Shown: positions 12,955-23,430 of the stretch, one piece after another | Layout of the letters: each line of letters opens with the position of its first letter | Position numbering within the stretch: position 1 is the first letter of the stretch | DNA from: a virus | Strand: one strand, 5' to 3' | Length of the DNA stretch: 25,627 nucleotides | IMG/VR virus record: IMGVR_UViG_3300032278_000105 | Span: 1 to 25,627 of that record | Made by a program: the position numbers and the translations under genes | The notes under the pieces: model-generated | The model's input: only the letters and a program-made list of their open reading frames with translations | Told to the model about the DNA's origin: nothing | Database searches by the model: none

Positions 12955-15900
12955 ATGGCAACTAAAGGTCAATTAACACCTTACGACGATATTCAAACAC
13001 GCCAAGTAAGCTCTAATATGAGTGAAGGCTTGCTTGGATCTAGTGCTGCTAGACAACAACTGGCATCGGCTAAGAATTTAGGCGAAGCCGGTCTTTCCAT
13101 CGCTGATAAAATCGCTGCTTATGGAAGAAAACGTCAGCAACAAAAAGATATTGAAGGATCTTTAAAGAAATTAGAATTCCTTAATCAGCAATATGAAATA
13201 ATTCTTAAAGAAGAGAAAAATAATTGGTTACCTGAAGATCCCGCTTTTAAGCGCGATGAAGATTATCCTTCTTTAACCGAACGTGTACGAGAAAGAATGA
13301 ATGAAACAGACGCCAATTTCCTTGAAAACAATACTTTTACCCAAGGTGAAAGGGATTTATTCAACGTGGCTCAGGCAAAAGCTCGTATACAACTTGGCAG
13401 TAGAGCCTTTACTGAAGAACAAGCTCAAGATACGGCACAACGTACACTTGAAATGGAAAATACAATTGAATTAGCTTCAACAAGAGCCTTTGAGCAAGGA
13501 AATACAAAAGATGGATTAGCTATTTATAAAGATTATCTTGCTATTTTATCGTCAGATCCAGAAGCATATACGGAAAAAACTTTTGAGAAATTAAAAGATA
13601 AATTATCAAATGTTGCTCATTCAACCGCTCTTGGATTAATGACAAATCATCCTGGACAATTGATAAAGGATTTAGATGCTAAATTATACAATGGCATATT
13701 AAGTGAACCAGAAATAATAGCTTTAAGAAACGCCGCTGGAGTAGAATTAAGACGGAAAGATTCAGGTACTGATACATTAAATCGCGCTGCTGCTAATGGG
13801 CAGATAAATAAAGTTCTGCGAGGTGAACTAAGAGCCGACGCAGTTAACCCAATTGGCTGGCATAATAAAGATAATAAGTTATTACATGAGAAAAAACTTA
13901 TAGCAGCTCAAACTACGTCTGATATGCTTAAAGGTATGGGAACTGTATCAAGATCTGCTTTCATGGACAAGGTAAAATCATTTGAAGATATAAAGAAATC
14001 AAGTGATGATATATCAAGAGGTTTTTACGAGCAATTCAATAGTTTTTTCTATGGAGCTATAAAGGATTTTAATGAGGCTATGGATAAAGATCCTATTGGA
14101 GCTATGGCGGAATATAATCCTGGATTATTTGAGCAATTAAGTGACATGAATACAAATGATCGAGGATATTTAGAAGCCATAACTAATTGGCAAAAAGATC
14201 AAGGGATTTTATCTGCTAATATTAGATTAATTTCTAATGCTGAACTCGACCAGATAGGTAATGATCTTGCGTTGACTAGGAAAAATATTAATGTAACAGA
14301 TTTACAAAATCATGCGCCTATCGATCAAATAAGAAACACTTTTTTACAATTACACCAAAAATACGGACCGAATTATAGCAGAATTACAGCAGAACTGCAA
14401 CTTCATTCTAAGAAACATGATATTAGTGAAGCTGAGATTATTGCTAGTGCTTATATAAATAAACCAGATTTGTTTGCTTTAATGATTAAAACAAGTATGA
14501 TGACAGAGCAAGATTGGGATGCTCTTGAGAAAATCAGTGGTCTTAACGATAGTGAAATAGACGCTGTGTCTGAAGCAGTCTTAAGAAACGAACGAATACA
14601 AAAATTTTTAACTCAATTTGGTCAATTTCAAAAACCAGCCAGAGTTGGTCAAATGATGCAAGATGTCGGTAAAGCTTTAGCTTATTTACATAAAACAACT
14701 ACGGGTATTGATAAAAAAGTAGAAGATCTGTTTTTAGAGGGTCTTGGTAGCTATTCGTTACAAACGCAAGGAGGCGATACACACGAAATTTTTTTTAATA
14801 GGAAAATTACCATGAAAGAAGGATGGTCCTTCGAGCAAAACATGGTAGATCCTAATTGGTTCTTTAAACACGGTGCTATGCTTAAAATTCCAAATATGAC
14901 GACTCAATTAACAGCTGCTTTTTATGCAAACATGGCTTATCCTTGTCCTACGACTAATGGAGACGGAAAATACAATCTATGCGTGTTTGATAAAGAAGCT
15001 GCAGGACAAACCCAACGGCGATTGTTAAATAGATCAAGCGAATTAATATCAGTTCGGGAAGTAGATCTTTTTGTACCTATGGATATGACTGTTTCTAGAC
15101 AGGATCAAAGGATGAAACAGTTTGGTAAAAGAAACTCAGGTAGTCTCGGAGCAGCTTTTGACAATACATTTAAAGCAATTGTATTTCTTAATAGATGGAA
15201 CGCAGAGAAACAAAGAGAACTTCTTGATAATGCTATCGGTCCTGGAGTAGATTTATCTTTAGAAAATGCCCATAAATTACTTCCAATGACAGAAGTACCA
15301 CCAGATGCAGTTAAACAAATATATCCAGGCTTAACTCTTAAAAATATTTTAAGAAATTCAAATCCAGAAACTCCTGAACAAACGGAAGAAAGACAACAAA
15401 AAAATGAAGCTTTTTACGTAAAAAAAAGAGATATGGCAATTAGTTGGTCAAATCAAATGCGAAAACTAGATTATTCTAAAAACGTAAAACCTGAAACAAT
15501 GAATCAATATGAGAATAAGATTAATGATTTAGTAAACTTTGCTGATATAAGTCAAACAATAGATAGTAATAAACGACGTCATATTGACAAATTACTTTCA
15601 GAGATTAGGACATCGATACATACAAAAGATGACAGACTTGTTAAACGGGGGATAAATAAAATAGCACTTGAAATAAAATTTCTTTTTGGTCAGTCTGTTA
15701 CTGATGGTGATTTAACTACACCTCTTACTGCAATGCGTACGCAAATTCTTGATGGCCGTTTGGTTAAGACTCCTAATGATCTTAAATCTCAAACAATGGT
15801 GGTCGATGGTATAGAAACAGAAATAGAAGTAGAAGACAAATCATTGACTTATGAACAAGCTGTAGCGAAACTAGAAGAAATTCATGGGAAAGAAGATACT

Positions 15901-16284
15901 GAATTTATGGTTAAGCAAAATATACAATCCTTAAATGAAGAAGGAATTGTATACGAGGATGCAGCAGGAGTTAAGAGGCAAAAAGGAAAAACAGTAAAAG
16001 AAAAAGTAGATAAATCTATGAAAAAATTAGAAAAGATGTTAACGAAACCTAATCTAAAAGCTTTAAGTAAAAAGGAATCTGCTAGATTAAAAGATTTGAT
16101 GAATCGACAAGAAACCTATACTAGATTATCTGGTAAAAAGAAAAGTCAGTTTGGAGCAGGGAGTAAAAAGCCTAAAGATTTAAGTTACTTTGAAAAACAG
16201 GAATTAAAGCAATTATCTGAAAGATACCAGAAAAATTTTGAGTGGAATCAAAAACATGGATTATTACCTCCAGCTGAAGGTTAA
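12955..16284 (+). CDS. Large internal virion (ejection) protein, gp15-position, 1109 aa
   Basis: This long, mostly helical, hydrophilic protein starts MATKGQLTPYDDIQTRQ, with an early Ala-rich helix (SSAARQQLASAKNLGEAGLS) and many Gln/Lys/Glu-rich helices. The C-terminus is strongly basic (KKLEKMLTKPNLKALSKKESARLK in two parts; GSKKPKDLSYF). No signal peptide or membrane span is evident. Position between the gp14-like gene and the two other giant genes, and size, match the gp15-type core/ejection protein that lines the conduit across the periplasm. A Cys pair (PCPTTNGDGKYNLC) near residue 664 is unusual. Start supported by position; GGGGAA is a weak ribosome binding site. Confidence 0.6.
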   Translation: MATKGQLTPYDDIQTRQVSSNMSEGLLGSSAARQQLASAKNLGEAGLSIADKIAAYGRKRQQQKDIEGSLKKLEFLNQQYEIILKEEKNNWLPEDPAFKRDEDYPSLTERVRERMNETDANFLENNTFTQGERDLFNVAQAKARIQLGSRAFTEEQAQDTAQRTLEMENTIELASTRAFEQGNTKDGLAIYKDYLAILSSDPEAYTEKTFEKLKDKLSNVAHSTALGLMTNHPGQLIKDLDAKLYNGILSEPEIIALRNAAGVELRRKDSGTDTLNRAAANGQINKVLRGELRADAVNPIGWHNKDNKLLHEKKLIAAQTTSDMLKGMGTVSRSAFMDKVKSFEDIKKSSDDISRGFYEQFNSFFYGAIKDFNEAMDKDPIGAMAEYNPGLFEQLSDMNTNDRGYLEAITNWQKDQGILSANIRLISNAELDQIGNDLALTRKNINVTDLQNHAPIDQIRNTFLQLHQKYGPNYSRITAELQLHSKKHDISEAEIIASAYINKPDLFALMIKTSMMTEQDWDALEKISGLNDSEIDAVSEAVLRNERIQKFLTQFGQFQKPARVGQMMQDVGKALAYLHKTTTGIDKKVEDLFLEGLGSYSLQTQGGDTHEIFFNRKITMKEGWSFEQNMVDPNWFFKHGAMLKIPNMTTQLTAAFYANMAYPCPTTNGDGKYNLCVFDKEAAGQTQRRLLNRSSELISVREVDLFVPMDMTVSRQDQRMKQFGKRNSGSLGAAFDNTFKAIVFLNRWNAEKQRELLDNAIGPGVDLSLENAHKLLPMTEVPPDAVKQIYPGLTLKNILRNSNPETPEQTEERQQKNEAFYVKKRDMAISWSNQMRKLDYSKNVKPETMNQYENKINDLVNFADISQTIDSNKRRHIDKLLSEIRTSIHTKDDRLVKRGINKIALEIKFLFGQSVTDGDLTTPLTAMRTQILDGRLVKTPNDLKSQTMVVDGIETEIEVEDKSLTYEQAVAKLEEIHGKEDTEFMVKQNIQSLNEEGIVYEDAAGVKRQKGKTVKEKVDKSMKKLEKMLTKPNLKALSKKESARLKDLMNRQETYTRLSGKKKSQFGAGSKKPKDLSYFEKQELKQLSERYQKNFEWNQKHGLLPPAEG

Positions 16285-16290
16285 ATAATT

Positions 16291-18300
16291 ATGGCATTTG
16301 GAATGGTAGGACCGATTATTACTGAGCCACAGGATCATTTAGGATTAACAGAAGCGCCTAATTATAATGCTCCTTTTGAAGTTTATGGTCCAGCTGTCTT
16401 AAAACAGGCTCAAGAAGTCTTGTCGATTGAAGCGGTAACTGATTATGCTCATTTAGGTCGTGTTCGCGGATCTGAATCAGATAACGTATTTGGACAAGCT
16501 TGGGACGGATTCTATGGTAACGAAAAAATGTCGCCTGAAAGTAGAATCATGGATCCAGAAGAAGCTACTGAAGAATATGGTTTTGATTTAGAAGGAAACA
16601 AAATTCTTAATTTTAAAGATCCTATTAGTGTTGATGAAGCTAAACTTAAACGATCAGAAAAAATAGCAGAAAATCAACGATTACTAGTTATCAGTCGTAT
16701 TGAAGGTTTCTGGCCAACTGTGGCTGAATTCTCTTTAGATATAGTTACTGGTTTTGCAGATCCTTTAGCTCTCGCTGCAGTTTTTTTTCCTTATTTCAAA
16801 GGAGTCCGTACTTTTGGAAAAGGATTTGTTGAAGCTTCTCTTGGTACTGGAGTCATAATAGCTCCTGGAGTTGTTAAAGAACAAGAATTTCAAAAAGAAT
16901 GGGGCGTTACTGAGACCTTGTTTACTATGGGATTAGGTGGAGTTATAGGTGGAACAATTAGTAAAGGTTTAGGTATGTATGCTGCACGGAAAATGGAAGG
17001 TGTAGAAAAAGACGTACAAGATTTTGTCGATGCATTAGGACAAGAAACTATACCTTTAGAAGGAGATACTTTAGCCAGATTTCAAGTTCATTTAGGAGAA
17101 GCTTTAGAAACAGGGAAAATTAATTCTTTTGACTCTATTGATAATATTGTTACATTACAACAATCTACACAAAAGCAACAAGAGTTAAATAAAGAAGTTA
17201 AAAGACTCGTTGATCTTAGAAGACAACTTCAGAAATATGAAGATTCTCCTGAAAAAATAGAATTTTTACGTCAACTAGATGAAGCTATTAAAGAAAATAG
17301 AATACTATTAGGACAAGTTAAAAAAATCAAGTTAAAAGAAGAAACAGGTCAACCTGCGCCTAAACCTGCGCCTAAAGAAGAGTATGGACCTGAAGTCAAA
17401 TTTACTAAAATCGAGGATAGTATACCTAAAGAATCAAAGAAAGGTCTTACTAGAGAAGAAAATAGAGAACGTATTGCTCGACGAAATAATGAATTACAGA
17501 AACATTTAGATACTATCGCTATGCGAAGTATTGGTGCTCTAGACGATCCAGCATCTCAAAATATAGTCAGAAATTCCTTGCGAATGCTATTAAGTGAATT
17601 CTCTAATCCTGAAGTTGCTTATTGGGTTAAAACAGCTCCTTATGAAGAGATAGATGCTATTATTAATAAAGTTCGAGAGAAAAAGAAATTTGATTCTTAT
17701 GATGATGGCGATTTAAAAAAAGAAGGGTGGGAAGTTAAAGAACCTGCTCATGAACCTAGTTTTCATAGAGATCCAGGTGGAGAACTTGAATTAATATACA
17801 AAGAACCTCGTTACCAAAATTGGCAAGCTAAAGCTTTACGAGATCTTTTTAGAGATGAGATTAATAAAAGATCATTAACTATTGGAAAAGCAGCGTATCA
17901 AAAAAATCTAAGTGATTTTAAAAGTACTGTAAGTCGAGCAGCTTCTGATGACCTAGAAGCTCCTGATATTCCAGATAAACCCGATGCTTCTAATAACTAT
18001 ACTAATGCTGAATCTGCTCAAGCTGTCGCAGATGGTGAAACTTTAAATATCGTTCATGAAATGACAGGTGGCCAAGCAACTACCGGTGATGATTTAGGTT
18101 CTTTAATTGGGCAGGCTAAATTACAATTAAAAAAGACTACTAACAAAGCAGAGGCTACTGAATTACGACTCTATATAGCAAAATTAAAAAAAATGGAAAT
18201 AGAAATTAAAAATACAAAAGAAAAATTAAACTCAGATAAAGATGTACAGGATAGTATTGACAGTGCAGGTAATTGTATTGATGATGATGTTCCATACTAA
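16291..18300 (+). CDS. Internal virion protein with membrane-active N-terminal region (669 aa)
   Basis: Residues about 142-168 (TVAEFSLDIVTGFADPLALAA, read in parts, ending FFPYFKG), 183-195 and 207-229 (LFTMGLGGVIGGTISKG) are hydrophobic. The D-P-L-A/V-x-A-A-x-F-x-P pattern followed by E-A-x-x-G and Q-E-x-x-x-x-W-G fits my memory of the membrane-inserting region in gp16-like ejection proteins of podoviruses. The second half is charged, helical and acidic, with a Pro/Ala linker (PAPKPAPKE, about 353-361). No lysozyme motif is evident. It is six bases from the previous stop and two from the next gene. Confidence 0.6.
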   Translation: MAFGMVGPIITEPQDHLGLTEAPNYNAPFEVYGPAVLKQAQEVLSIEAVTDYAHLGRVRGSESDNVFGQAWDGFYGNEKMSPESRIMDPEEATEEYGFDLEGNKILNFKDPISVDEAKLKRSEKIAENQRLLVISRIEGFWPTVAEFSLDIVTGFADPLALAAVFFPYFKGVRTFGKGFVEASLGTGVIIAPGVVKEQEFQKEWGVTETLFTMGLGGVIGGTISKGLGMYAARKMEGVEKDVQDFVDALGQETIPLEGDTLARFQVHLGEALETGKINSFDSIDNIVTLQQSTQKQQELNKEVKRLVDLRRQLQKYEDSPEKIEFLRQLDEAIKENRILLGQVKKIKLKEETGQPAPKPAPKEEYGPEVKFTKIEDSIPKESKKGLTREENRERIARRNNELQKHLDTIAMRSIGALDDPASQNIVRNSLRMLLSEFSNPEVAYWVKTAPYEEIDAIINKVREKKKFDSYDDGDLKKEGWEVKEPAHEPSFHRDPGGELELIYKEPRYQNWQAKALRDLFRDEINKRSLTIGKAAYQKNLSDFKSTVSRAASDDLEAPDIPDKPDASNNYTNAESAQAVADGETLNIVHEMTGGQATTGDDLGSLIGQAKLQLKKTTNKAEATELRLYIAKLKKMEIEIKNTKEKLNSDKDVQDSIDSAGNCIDDDVPY

Positions 18301-18302
18301 TT

Positions 18303-21300
18303 ATGCCAGTTCTTAGAAAATATAAAGGTAAATGTGCTGTTTTTCTTAAGAAGATACCTGGGTTGTCTTCTAGTGAAAGAGATCAATTACTCAATAAACT
18401 AGTAAGGTTTATTGAACAGAAAAACAAAGGTCTTTATGGAGATAAAATAGACAAATCTATTAAAGATTTTGCTTTTCGCATGCGAGAAGAATATAAAGTT
18501 GATCTGACTAATCGCATGAATATTGAATTAAATACTATTAAGGTAGAATTCGAAGTTAAAAAATTTGTAGATAGATTCGGAAAAAATTCAGTTGAAGCTA
18601 TAATGGCATTGATGCAAGGATCAAATAGAAGGATTAAAGGAGCGAAAAGTAGTGTAAACGGTAAACAAATGTCCCAGTTCATGCAATGGAAATCTAGTTT
18701 TATCGAGGAAATAAAATTGATTCCTGGAGCTGATGAAGCTTTACAAAAAGGTACATTGAACAGAAAAATAATGCATGAATTTTATCGGCAATTTAAAATG
18801 CATGGAAAACCTAGTAAGAATGCTACAGTTATTAAAATAGCCGAAGTTATGCATAAATATGATCAAATAATAGTTAACAGATTAAACAAAGCAGGAGCTA
18901 GAATCGATCGACATCCTGGATTTCTTTTTAGAATGGGACATGACAAAGAAAAACTTGTAGATTTCGATGCATGGAAAAAAGATACGAAGTCTCTTCTAGA
19001 TCGTAAAGCTATGGAGCGTGATTTAGAAATGGATTATGACACTTTTTTACGCGATATATTTGATGATTTACGTACTGGAAGTTATATAAGAGCTCAAGGA
19101 ATCGATGAATCTAATGTTCCTTTAGGTTTTTTATCGAGTACTGCAAATACAGCCCGCAAAGTAAGTATGCAAAACAGGCTTAAATTTAAGAATGGAAAAT
19201 CCCATTTCGATTATTTAAAGAAATACGGTAATGAACATGTTCAAGTAATTGATTCTGTAATATACGCCTTTGAACACTCTTCTAGAAACACGGCTTTAAT
19301 GGAAACATTCGGTCCAAATCCTAGAAATCTAATTCAAAAGGTATTAGCAGAGAAACACAGAGAGTTTCGTAAACTTAGTACAAAAGTAACAAATCAGTTT
19401 GTTGTAGGAGAAAAAACAGGAGGTCTTCCAAGAGCAATAGATGCTGTTCTTAAAGATCTTGACGGATCTGCTAGAGTTCCAGCCAATGAAATGTACGCTC
19501 AGTTCTTTAGAAATGCAAGAATTATCATGAATCAATCTCTTCTTGGAAATATTCTTGTTAAATCAATTAATGATTTTGCTAGTATGTTATCTGTTTCAAG
19601 ATATGCAGGACAACCTTTCGGTGATTTTATTGATGCTAAAGCAAATTCTTTAATGAGTTTTTTAAGTTCTAAAACAGAAGCGCGTGAATTTGCTAAACTT
19701 TATGGTATAGGTCAGGAATCATTAACAGGCGATTTAATCTCTATGACTGGTACAAATGATCTTTTTCATGGATTTTGGTCTAAATTTCAACGGCACTTTT
19801 TTAAATGGACAGGTATTGCTAGATGGAATGATTCATTAAAAAGCGCTTATGCTATGTCATTAGCAGGACATTTAGGTAACATGTCAAAGATTAAAAAAGC
19901 TCCAAAAAATAAAGAAAAACTAGAGCAATGGACACGATTTAAAAAAATGCTAGAAGATTTCGATATTGATGATACTGACTGGGCGACTTTACAGAGAACT
20001 GTCTGGAGTGATAAAGAAATCCCAGGGATCAAGAGTAAAGGCCGATCGTTCATGACTCCTGATCGAATTAAAGAATTGAATGACGAAGTTGTTGCGGCTT
20101 ATTTACGACGTAAAGGGGTTATGGGAAAAGATATAAAACCTATAACTGCTTATTCGTTAGAATTAGATGCTGTTGAAAAAAGATTAAGTGACTGGAAACA
20201 TAGAATAAGAAAAGAAAAATCGCAAGCCGTTAAAGATTTAGATGACGAAATAGATATATTAGAAAGTTCTAAAGCAGAACATCAAGAACCTTTAAATGAA
20301 GCACGACAAAGATTAAAAAGGGTTGAAGATCAAATAAAACATAATAAGAAACTTGAAGACAAACATTCAATACATAGTAAAGAATATGCTAAACAAGCTT
20401 ATGATATTGATAAACAAGAACTACGAGCATTAAAAATTGAAATTACAAGAAGAGAAGCTGCTTTAGAAAAAATATCTGATAAAATTAAAGATAAAAATGA
20501 GCAGATTAAAACTGAACTGGCAATTAGAGAAGATCAAATAACATCTACAGTTTCAGCAGAAACTGCTCCAGAGTTTAGAACTATGCAAAAAGGTGGCGGC
20601 AAGGTTGGTATACAAGAAGTTGAAGGTTTTACTAGAAAACAATTAGATGATGCTCGAGAGCAGTTAGCGCAAAAAGTAAGTGTTTTAATTCAAACGAATA
20701 ATGATGCGGCTGTTATTATTCCTGGAGCTAGAGAACGAACAGCTTTTCATAGAGGGTTTCAACCAGGTTCGGCAGGAGGTGAAATAGGTCGACAAATTGG
20801 TCAATTTAAAACTTTTCCTACTTCAGTGTATACAATGCACCTTGAACGTATTATGATGGCTGGAGGTTCTAAAACGGCCTTTGAAGGATTAAAAAAAATA
20901 GGACGAGCTGGAGGAGCAGATCTACCAGCTGCAGCTGCTTTCATAGCTACTATGATTGGTTATGGCGCTTTAGGGCTAGCTATAACTGATAAAGTAACAT
21001 TAGGACGAACTCAAAGGGATTGGTCTGATTGGCATTCTTGGATGCGGGCTGCTGTTAGTGGAGGAGCCCTCGGTTTATATACTGATTATATTATAGCTCC
21101 TTATGCTCAAGAAGAAACATTTAAGGTATGGAGAGGTTTTGCAGGTCCTGTTGCTAATCAATTTGCAGATACTGTAGATCTTTTCTTTGCCGCTACTAAA
21201 GGAGATCCTGCCGCTCAGAAATTAGTTAATGTTATTCATAACGTAACGCCTTATGCTAGTATGTTTTATCTTAGGCGTATCTTTGATTATTTAATATGGT

Positions 21301-21452
21301 ATAATTTAAAAGAAATGATTGATCCTGGTTCATTAGGTAAAATGGAAAAAAGATTAAGAGATAGAACAGGACAAGAAATGACCGGTGGTATAGTTCCTGG
21401 TCTTCAGGAAAAACCTAGTAGTGTTATTGCTCATGGAGGAGGATTTAGATGA
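18303..21452 (+). CDS. Large internal virion protein, gp16-like C-terminal half (1049 aa)
   Basis: The C-terminal 250 residues fit the end of giant gp16-like internal proteins: GRQIGQFKTFPTSVY (829-843), a hydrophobic segment (about 873-895), LGRTQRDWSDWHSWMRAAVSGGALGLY (read in parts, 900-926), DLFFAATKGDPAAQK and NVTPYASMFYLRRIFDYLIWY (980-1000). In other phages these parts and the membrane region of the preceding gene often occur in one long chain, so the pair looks like a split giant. Residues about 615-745 are a strong coiled coil (Glu/Lys/Arg/Ile/Leu heptads). It would be ejected to complete the DNA conduit. The end overlaps the fibre start as ATGA. Confidence 0.65.
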   Translation: MPVLRKYKGKCAVFLKKIPGLSSSERDQLLNKLVRFIEQKNKGLYGDKIDKSIKDFAFRMREEYKVDLTNRMNIELNTIKVEFEVKKFVDRFGKNSVEAIMALMQGSNRRIKGAKSSVNGKQMSQFMQWKSSFIEEIKLIPGADEALQKGTLNRKIMHEFYRQFKMHGKPSKNATVIKIAEVMHKYDQIIVNRLNKAGARIDRHPGFLFRMGHDKEKLVDFDAWKKDTKSLLDRKAMERDLEMDYDTFLRDIFDDLRTGSYIRAQGIDESNVPLGFLSSTANTARKVSMQNRLKFKNGKSHFDYLKKYGNEHVQVIDSVIYAFEHSSRNTALMETFGPNPRNLIQKVLAEKHREFRKLSTKVTNQFVVGEKTGGLPRAIDAVLKDLDGSARVPANEMYAQFFRNARIIMNQSLLGNILVKSINDFASMLSVSRYAGQPFGDFIDAKANSLMSFLSSKTEAREFAKLYGIGQESLTGDLISMTGTNDLFHGFWSKFQRHFFKWTGIARWNDSLKSAYAMSLAGHLGNMSKIKKAPKNKEKLEQWTRFKKMLEDFDIDDTDWATLQRTVWSDKEIPGIKSKGRSFMTPDRIKELNDEVVAAYLRRKGVMGKDIKPITAYSLELDAVEKRLSDWKHRIRKEKSQAVKDLDDEIDILESSKAEHQEPLNEARQRLKRVEDQIKHNKKLEDKHSIHSKEYAKQAYDIDKQELRALKIEITRREAALEKISDKIKDKNEQIKTELAIREDQITSTVSAETAPEFRTMQKGGGKVGIQEVEGFTRKQLDDAREQLAQKVSVLIQTNNDAAVIIPGARERTAFHRGFQPGSAGGEIGRQIGQFKTFPTSVYTMHLERIMMAGGSKTAFEGLKKIGRAGGADLPAAAAFIATMIGYGALGLAITDKVTLGRTQRDWSDWHSWMRAAVSGGALGLYTDYIIAPYAQEETFKVWRGFAGPVANQFADTVDLFFAATKGDPAAQKLVNVIHNVTPYASMFYLRRIFDYLIWYNLKEMIDPGSLGKMEKRLRDRTGQEMTGGIVPGLQEKPSSVIAHGGGFR

Positions 21453-23419
21453 CAGTCTCCACAACCGCTTCAGTTAAACAGTATACAGGAAATACTTCTA
21501 CTACTATATTTTCGTTTCCGTATAAAGTGTTTAACAGTACCGATTTTATTGTAACTATTCTTAACAGTTCAACTCTTGCAGTTACTACCCAAGTTAACGG
21601 CGGTTCTGGTACCTATGACTATTCGGTAACCGTTGCCGCTGATAAAAATTCAGCTAATATTACATTTAATAACGCTCCTTTATCTGCTCATAAGATAACG
21701 ATTGAGCGTAAGATGAGTTTAATCCAATCCACGGATTATACTCCTAATGATCCTTTTCCTGCTGAAACTCACGAACAAGCCCTTGACGAACGAACCTTGA
21801 TGGTTCAGCAAGTACAGAATTCCTACGAACTTAATACATTCAGATTCGATAAAAACGTAACAGATGCTGGTGTAGTTGCGATTAATAAAACAGTCGCAGA
21901 ACGTGGAGACAAGTTCCTTGCATTTGATACAGCTGGCGATTTAACAGCAACTCAAGAGATAGGAACTCTTAGAGGAAATTGGGCTGCATCAACTGCTTAT
22001 GCTGTACGAGATCTTGTTAAAGATTCTTCTAATAGTAATTTTTATATTTGTATTGTAGCTCATACTTCATCTGGATCAACACCAGTTTCAAGTAATACTG
22101 ACGTTGCTAAATGGACATTAATCATTGACGCCGCAGCAGCGGCAACCTCAGCTACTGCGGCAGCGGCAAGTGCTACTACGGCCACAGCGCAAGCAGTAAT
22201 AGCAACAGCAAAAGCTGTTTTAACTGCAAGCGATGCAACCGATACAGCAGCAGACTTAGTTGAAACAGCAGCAGATGTTGTTTTAGCGGAAGCTGCAAAA
22301 ACTGCAGCAGAAACTGCTTACGATAATTTCGATGATCGCTGGCTTGGGAGCAAGTCATCCGATCCGAGTGTTGATAATGATGGGGCAACTTTGCTTGACG
22401 GAGCAGCCTATTTCAACACCAGTAATAATGTATTAATGGTCTACGATCTTGGAGGAACAACTTGGAATCGTACTACTCCTACAAGTGGGGATCAAGCTAA
22501 AATTAATACGTTGTCTGCTGCTGCTGTAATAACTGATATGTCAATACTAGCAACTGCTGACATTGTAGAGGATATGTCAATCTTAGGTACTGCGGATGTG
22601 GTAACTGACATGTCGATATTGGCTACTTCTGACATAGTTACAGATATGTCTATATTGGCTACACCAGATATAGTCACCGATATGTCCATATTAGCCACAT
22701 CAGATATAGTTACCGACATGTCAATCTTAGCTACTTCGGACATAGTAACTGATATGTCTATATTGGGAACTGCTGCCGTAGTAGAAGACATGTCTATATT
22801 AGCTACGCCAGATATAGTAACTGATATGTCTATCCTAGGCACGGCAGCTATTGTAGAGGATATGTCTATTTTAGGTACAGCAGATGTTGTAGAAGATATG
22901 TCGATATTAGCTACGCCAGCTATCGTTGAAGATTTATCTATTTTAGGTACAGCAGCTATTGTTGAAGATTTGTCAATATTAGGAACTGCTGCGATTGTAG
23001 AAGATTTGGAAACCTGTGCAGATAATCTTGCAGGAATAAGTAATTTTGCAGCTAGATATAGAGTCGATAGCTCAGACCCAACAGGAAGTCTGGATGAAGG
23101 CGATCTCGCATATAACTCTACAGCAAATGTACTAAAATATTATAACGGAAGTGCTTGGGTAACTATTGTAGCTGGTAGTCTTACAGATATAGTTCAAGAT
23201 GGCTCTCCTCAATTAGGAGGTAATTTAGATACTCAGACCTATACCTTGAGCAACGCTGCGTTAGCTCAAGGTGGTGTATTTAGCAACCCAAATACGGTTA
23301 CTGGTAATACAACAGTTACAACGGCAGCATTAAAGAATATGTTTATGATGGGGCAGATTTCTGTCAACGATACTTATACATGGACAATCGCTGGTGACGG
23401 CGTACTTTCTATTATTTAA
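21449..23419 (+). CDS. Tail fibre protein with 12-residue repeats (656 aa)
   Basis: The N-terminal about 170 residues (MTVSTTASVKQYTGNTSTTIF ... FSFPYKVFNSTDFIVTI ... ERKMSLIQSTDYTPNDPFPAETHEQALDE, all in short pieces) are the T7 gp17-like tail-binding domain. Next come a GNWAASTAYAVRDLV...HTSSG module (177-225) resembling a small carbohydrate-binding module, an Ala/Thr-rich helix (227-290), a DRWLGSKSSDPSVDNDG...YFNTSNNVLMVYD module (296-333), and 13 tandem 12-residue units of the type IVTDMSILATSD (360-515). A second SSDPTGSLDEGDLAYNST module and a DIVQDGSPQLGGNLD motif end the chain. It overlaps the previous gene as ATGA. Confidence 0.9.
   Translation: MTVSTTASVKQYTGNTSTTIFSFPYKVFNSTDFIVTILNSSTLAVTTQVNGGSGTYDYSVTVAADKNSANITFNNAPLSAHKITIERKMSLIQSTDYTPNDPFPAETHEQALDERTLMVQQVQNSYELNTFRFDKNVTDAGVVAINKTVAERGDKFLAFDTAGDLTATQEIGTLRGNWAASTAYAVRDLVKDSSNSNFYICIVAHTSSGSTPVSSNTDVAKWTLIIDAAAAATSATAAAASATTATAQAVIATAKAVLTASDATDTAADLVETAADVVLAEAAKTAAETAYDNFDDRWLGSKSSDPSVDNDGATLLDGAAYFNTSNNVLMVYDLGGTTWNRTTPTSGDQAKINTLSAAAVITDMSILATADIVEDMSILGTADVVTDMSILATSDIVTDMSILATPDIVTDMSILATSDIVTDMSILATSDIVTDMSILGTAAVVEDMSILATPDIVTDMSILGTAAIVEDMSILGTADVVEDMSILATPAIVEDLSILGTAAIVEDLSILGTAAIVEDLETCADNLAGISNFAARYRVDSSDPTGSLDEGDLAYNSTANVLKYYNGSAWVTIVAGSLTDIVQDGSPQLGGNLDTQTYTLSNAALAQGGVFSNPNTVTGNTTVTTAALKNMFMMGQISVNDTYTWTIAGDGVLSII
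22526..22993 (+). repeat. Thirteen 36-bp coding repeats in the tail fibre
   Basis: Thirteen units of 12 codons, consensus (I/V)V(T/E)DMSIL(A/G)T(S/A/P)(D/A), follow each other without gaps; a fourteenth, degenerate unit (IVEDLETC) follows. The DNA differs widely between units at third positions while the protein is held. The last two complete units use DLSIL instead of DMSIL, and E replaces T before D progressively toward the C-terminal end. Confidence 0.9.
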
Positions 23420-23430
23420 AGGAGTAAATT

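Noticed and set aside
22176-22388. Minus-strand Leu-rich frame opposite the Ala-rich helix of the fibre
   Set aside because: It is the predictable complement of Ala/Thr codons and has no start signal.
22492-22993. CRISPR-like array or antisense gene over the fibre repeats
   Set aside because: The 36-base periodicity is codon-based with no unique spacers, and the antisense frame simply reflects the repeated codons.
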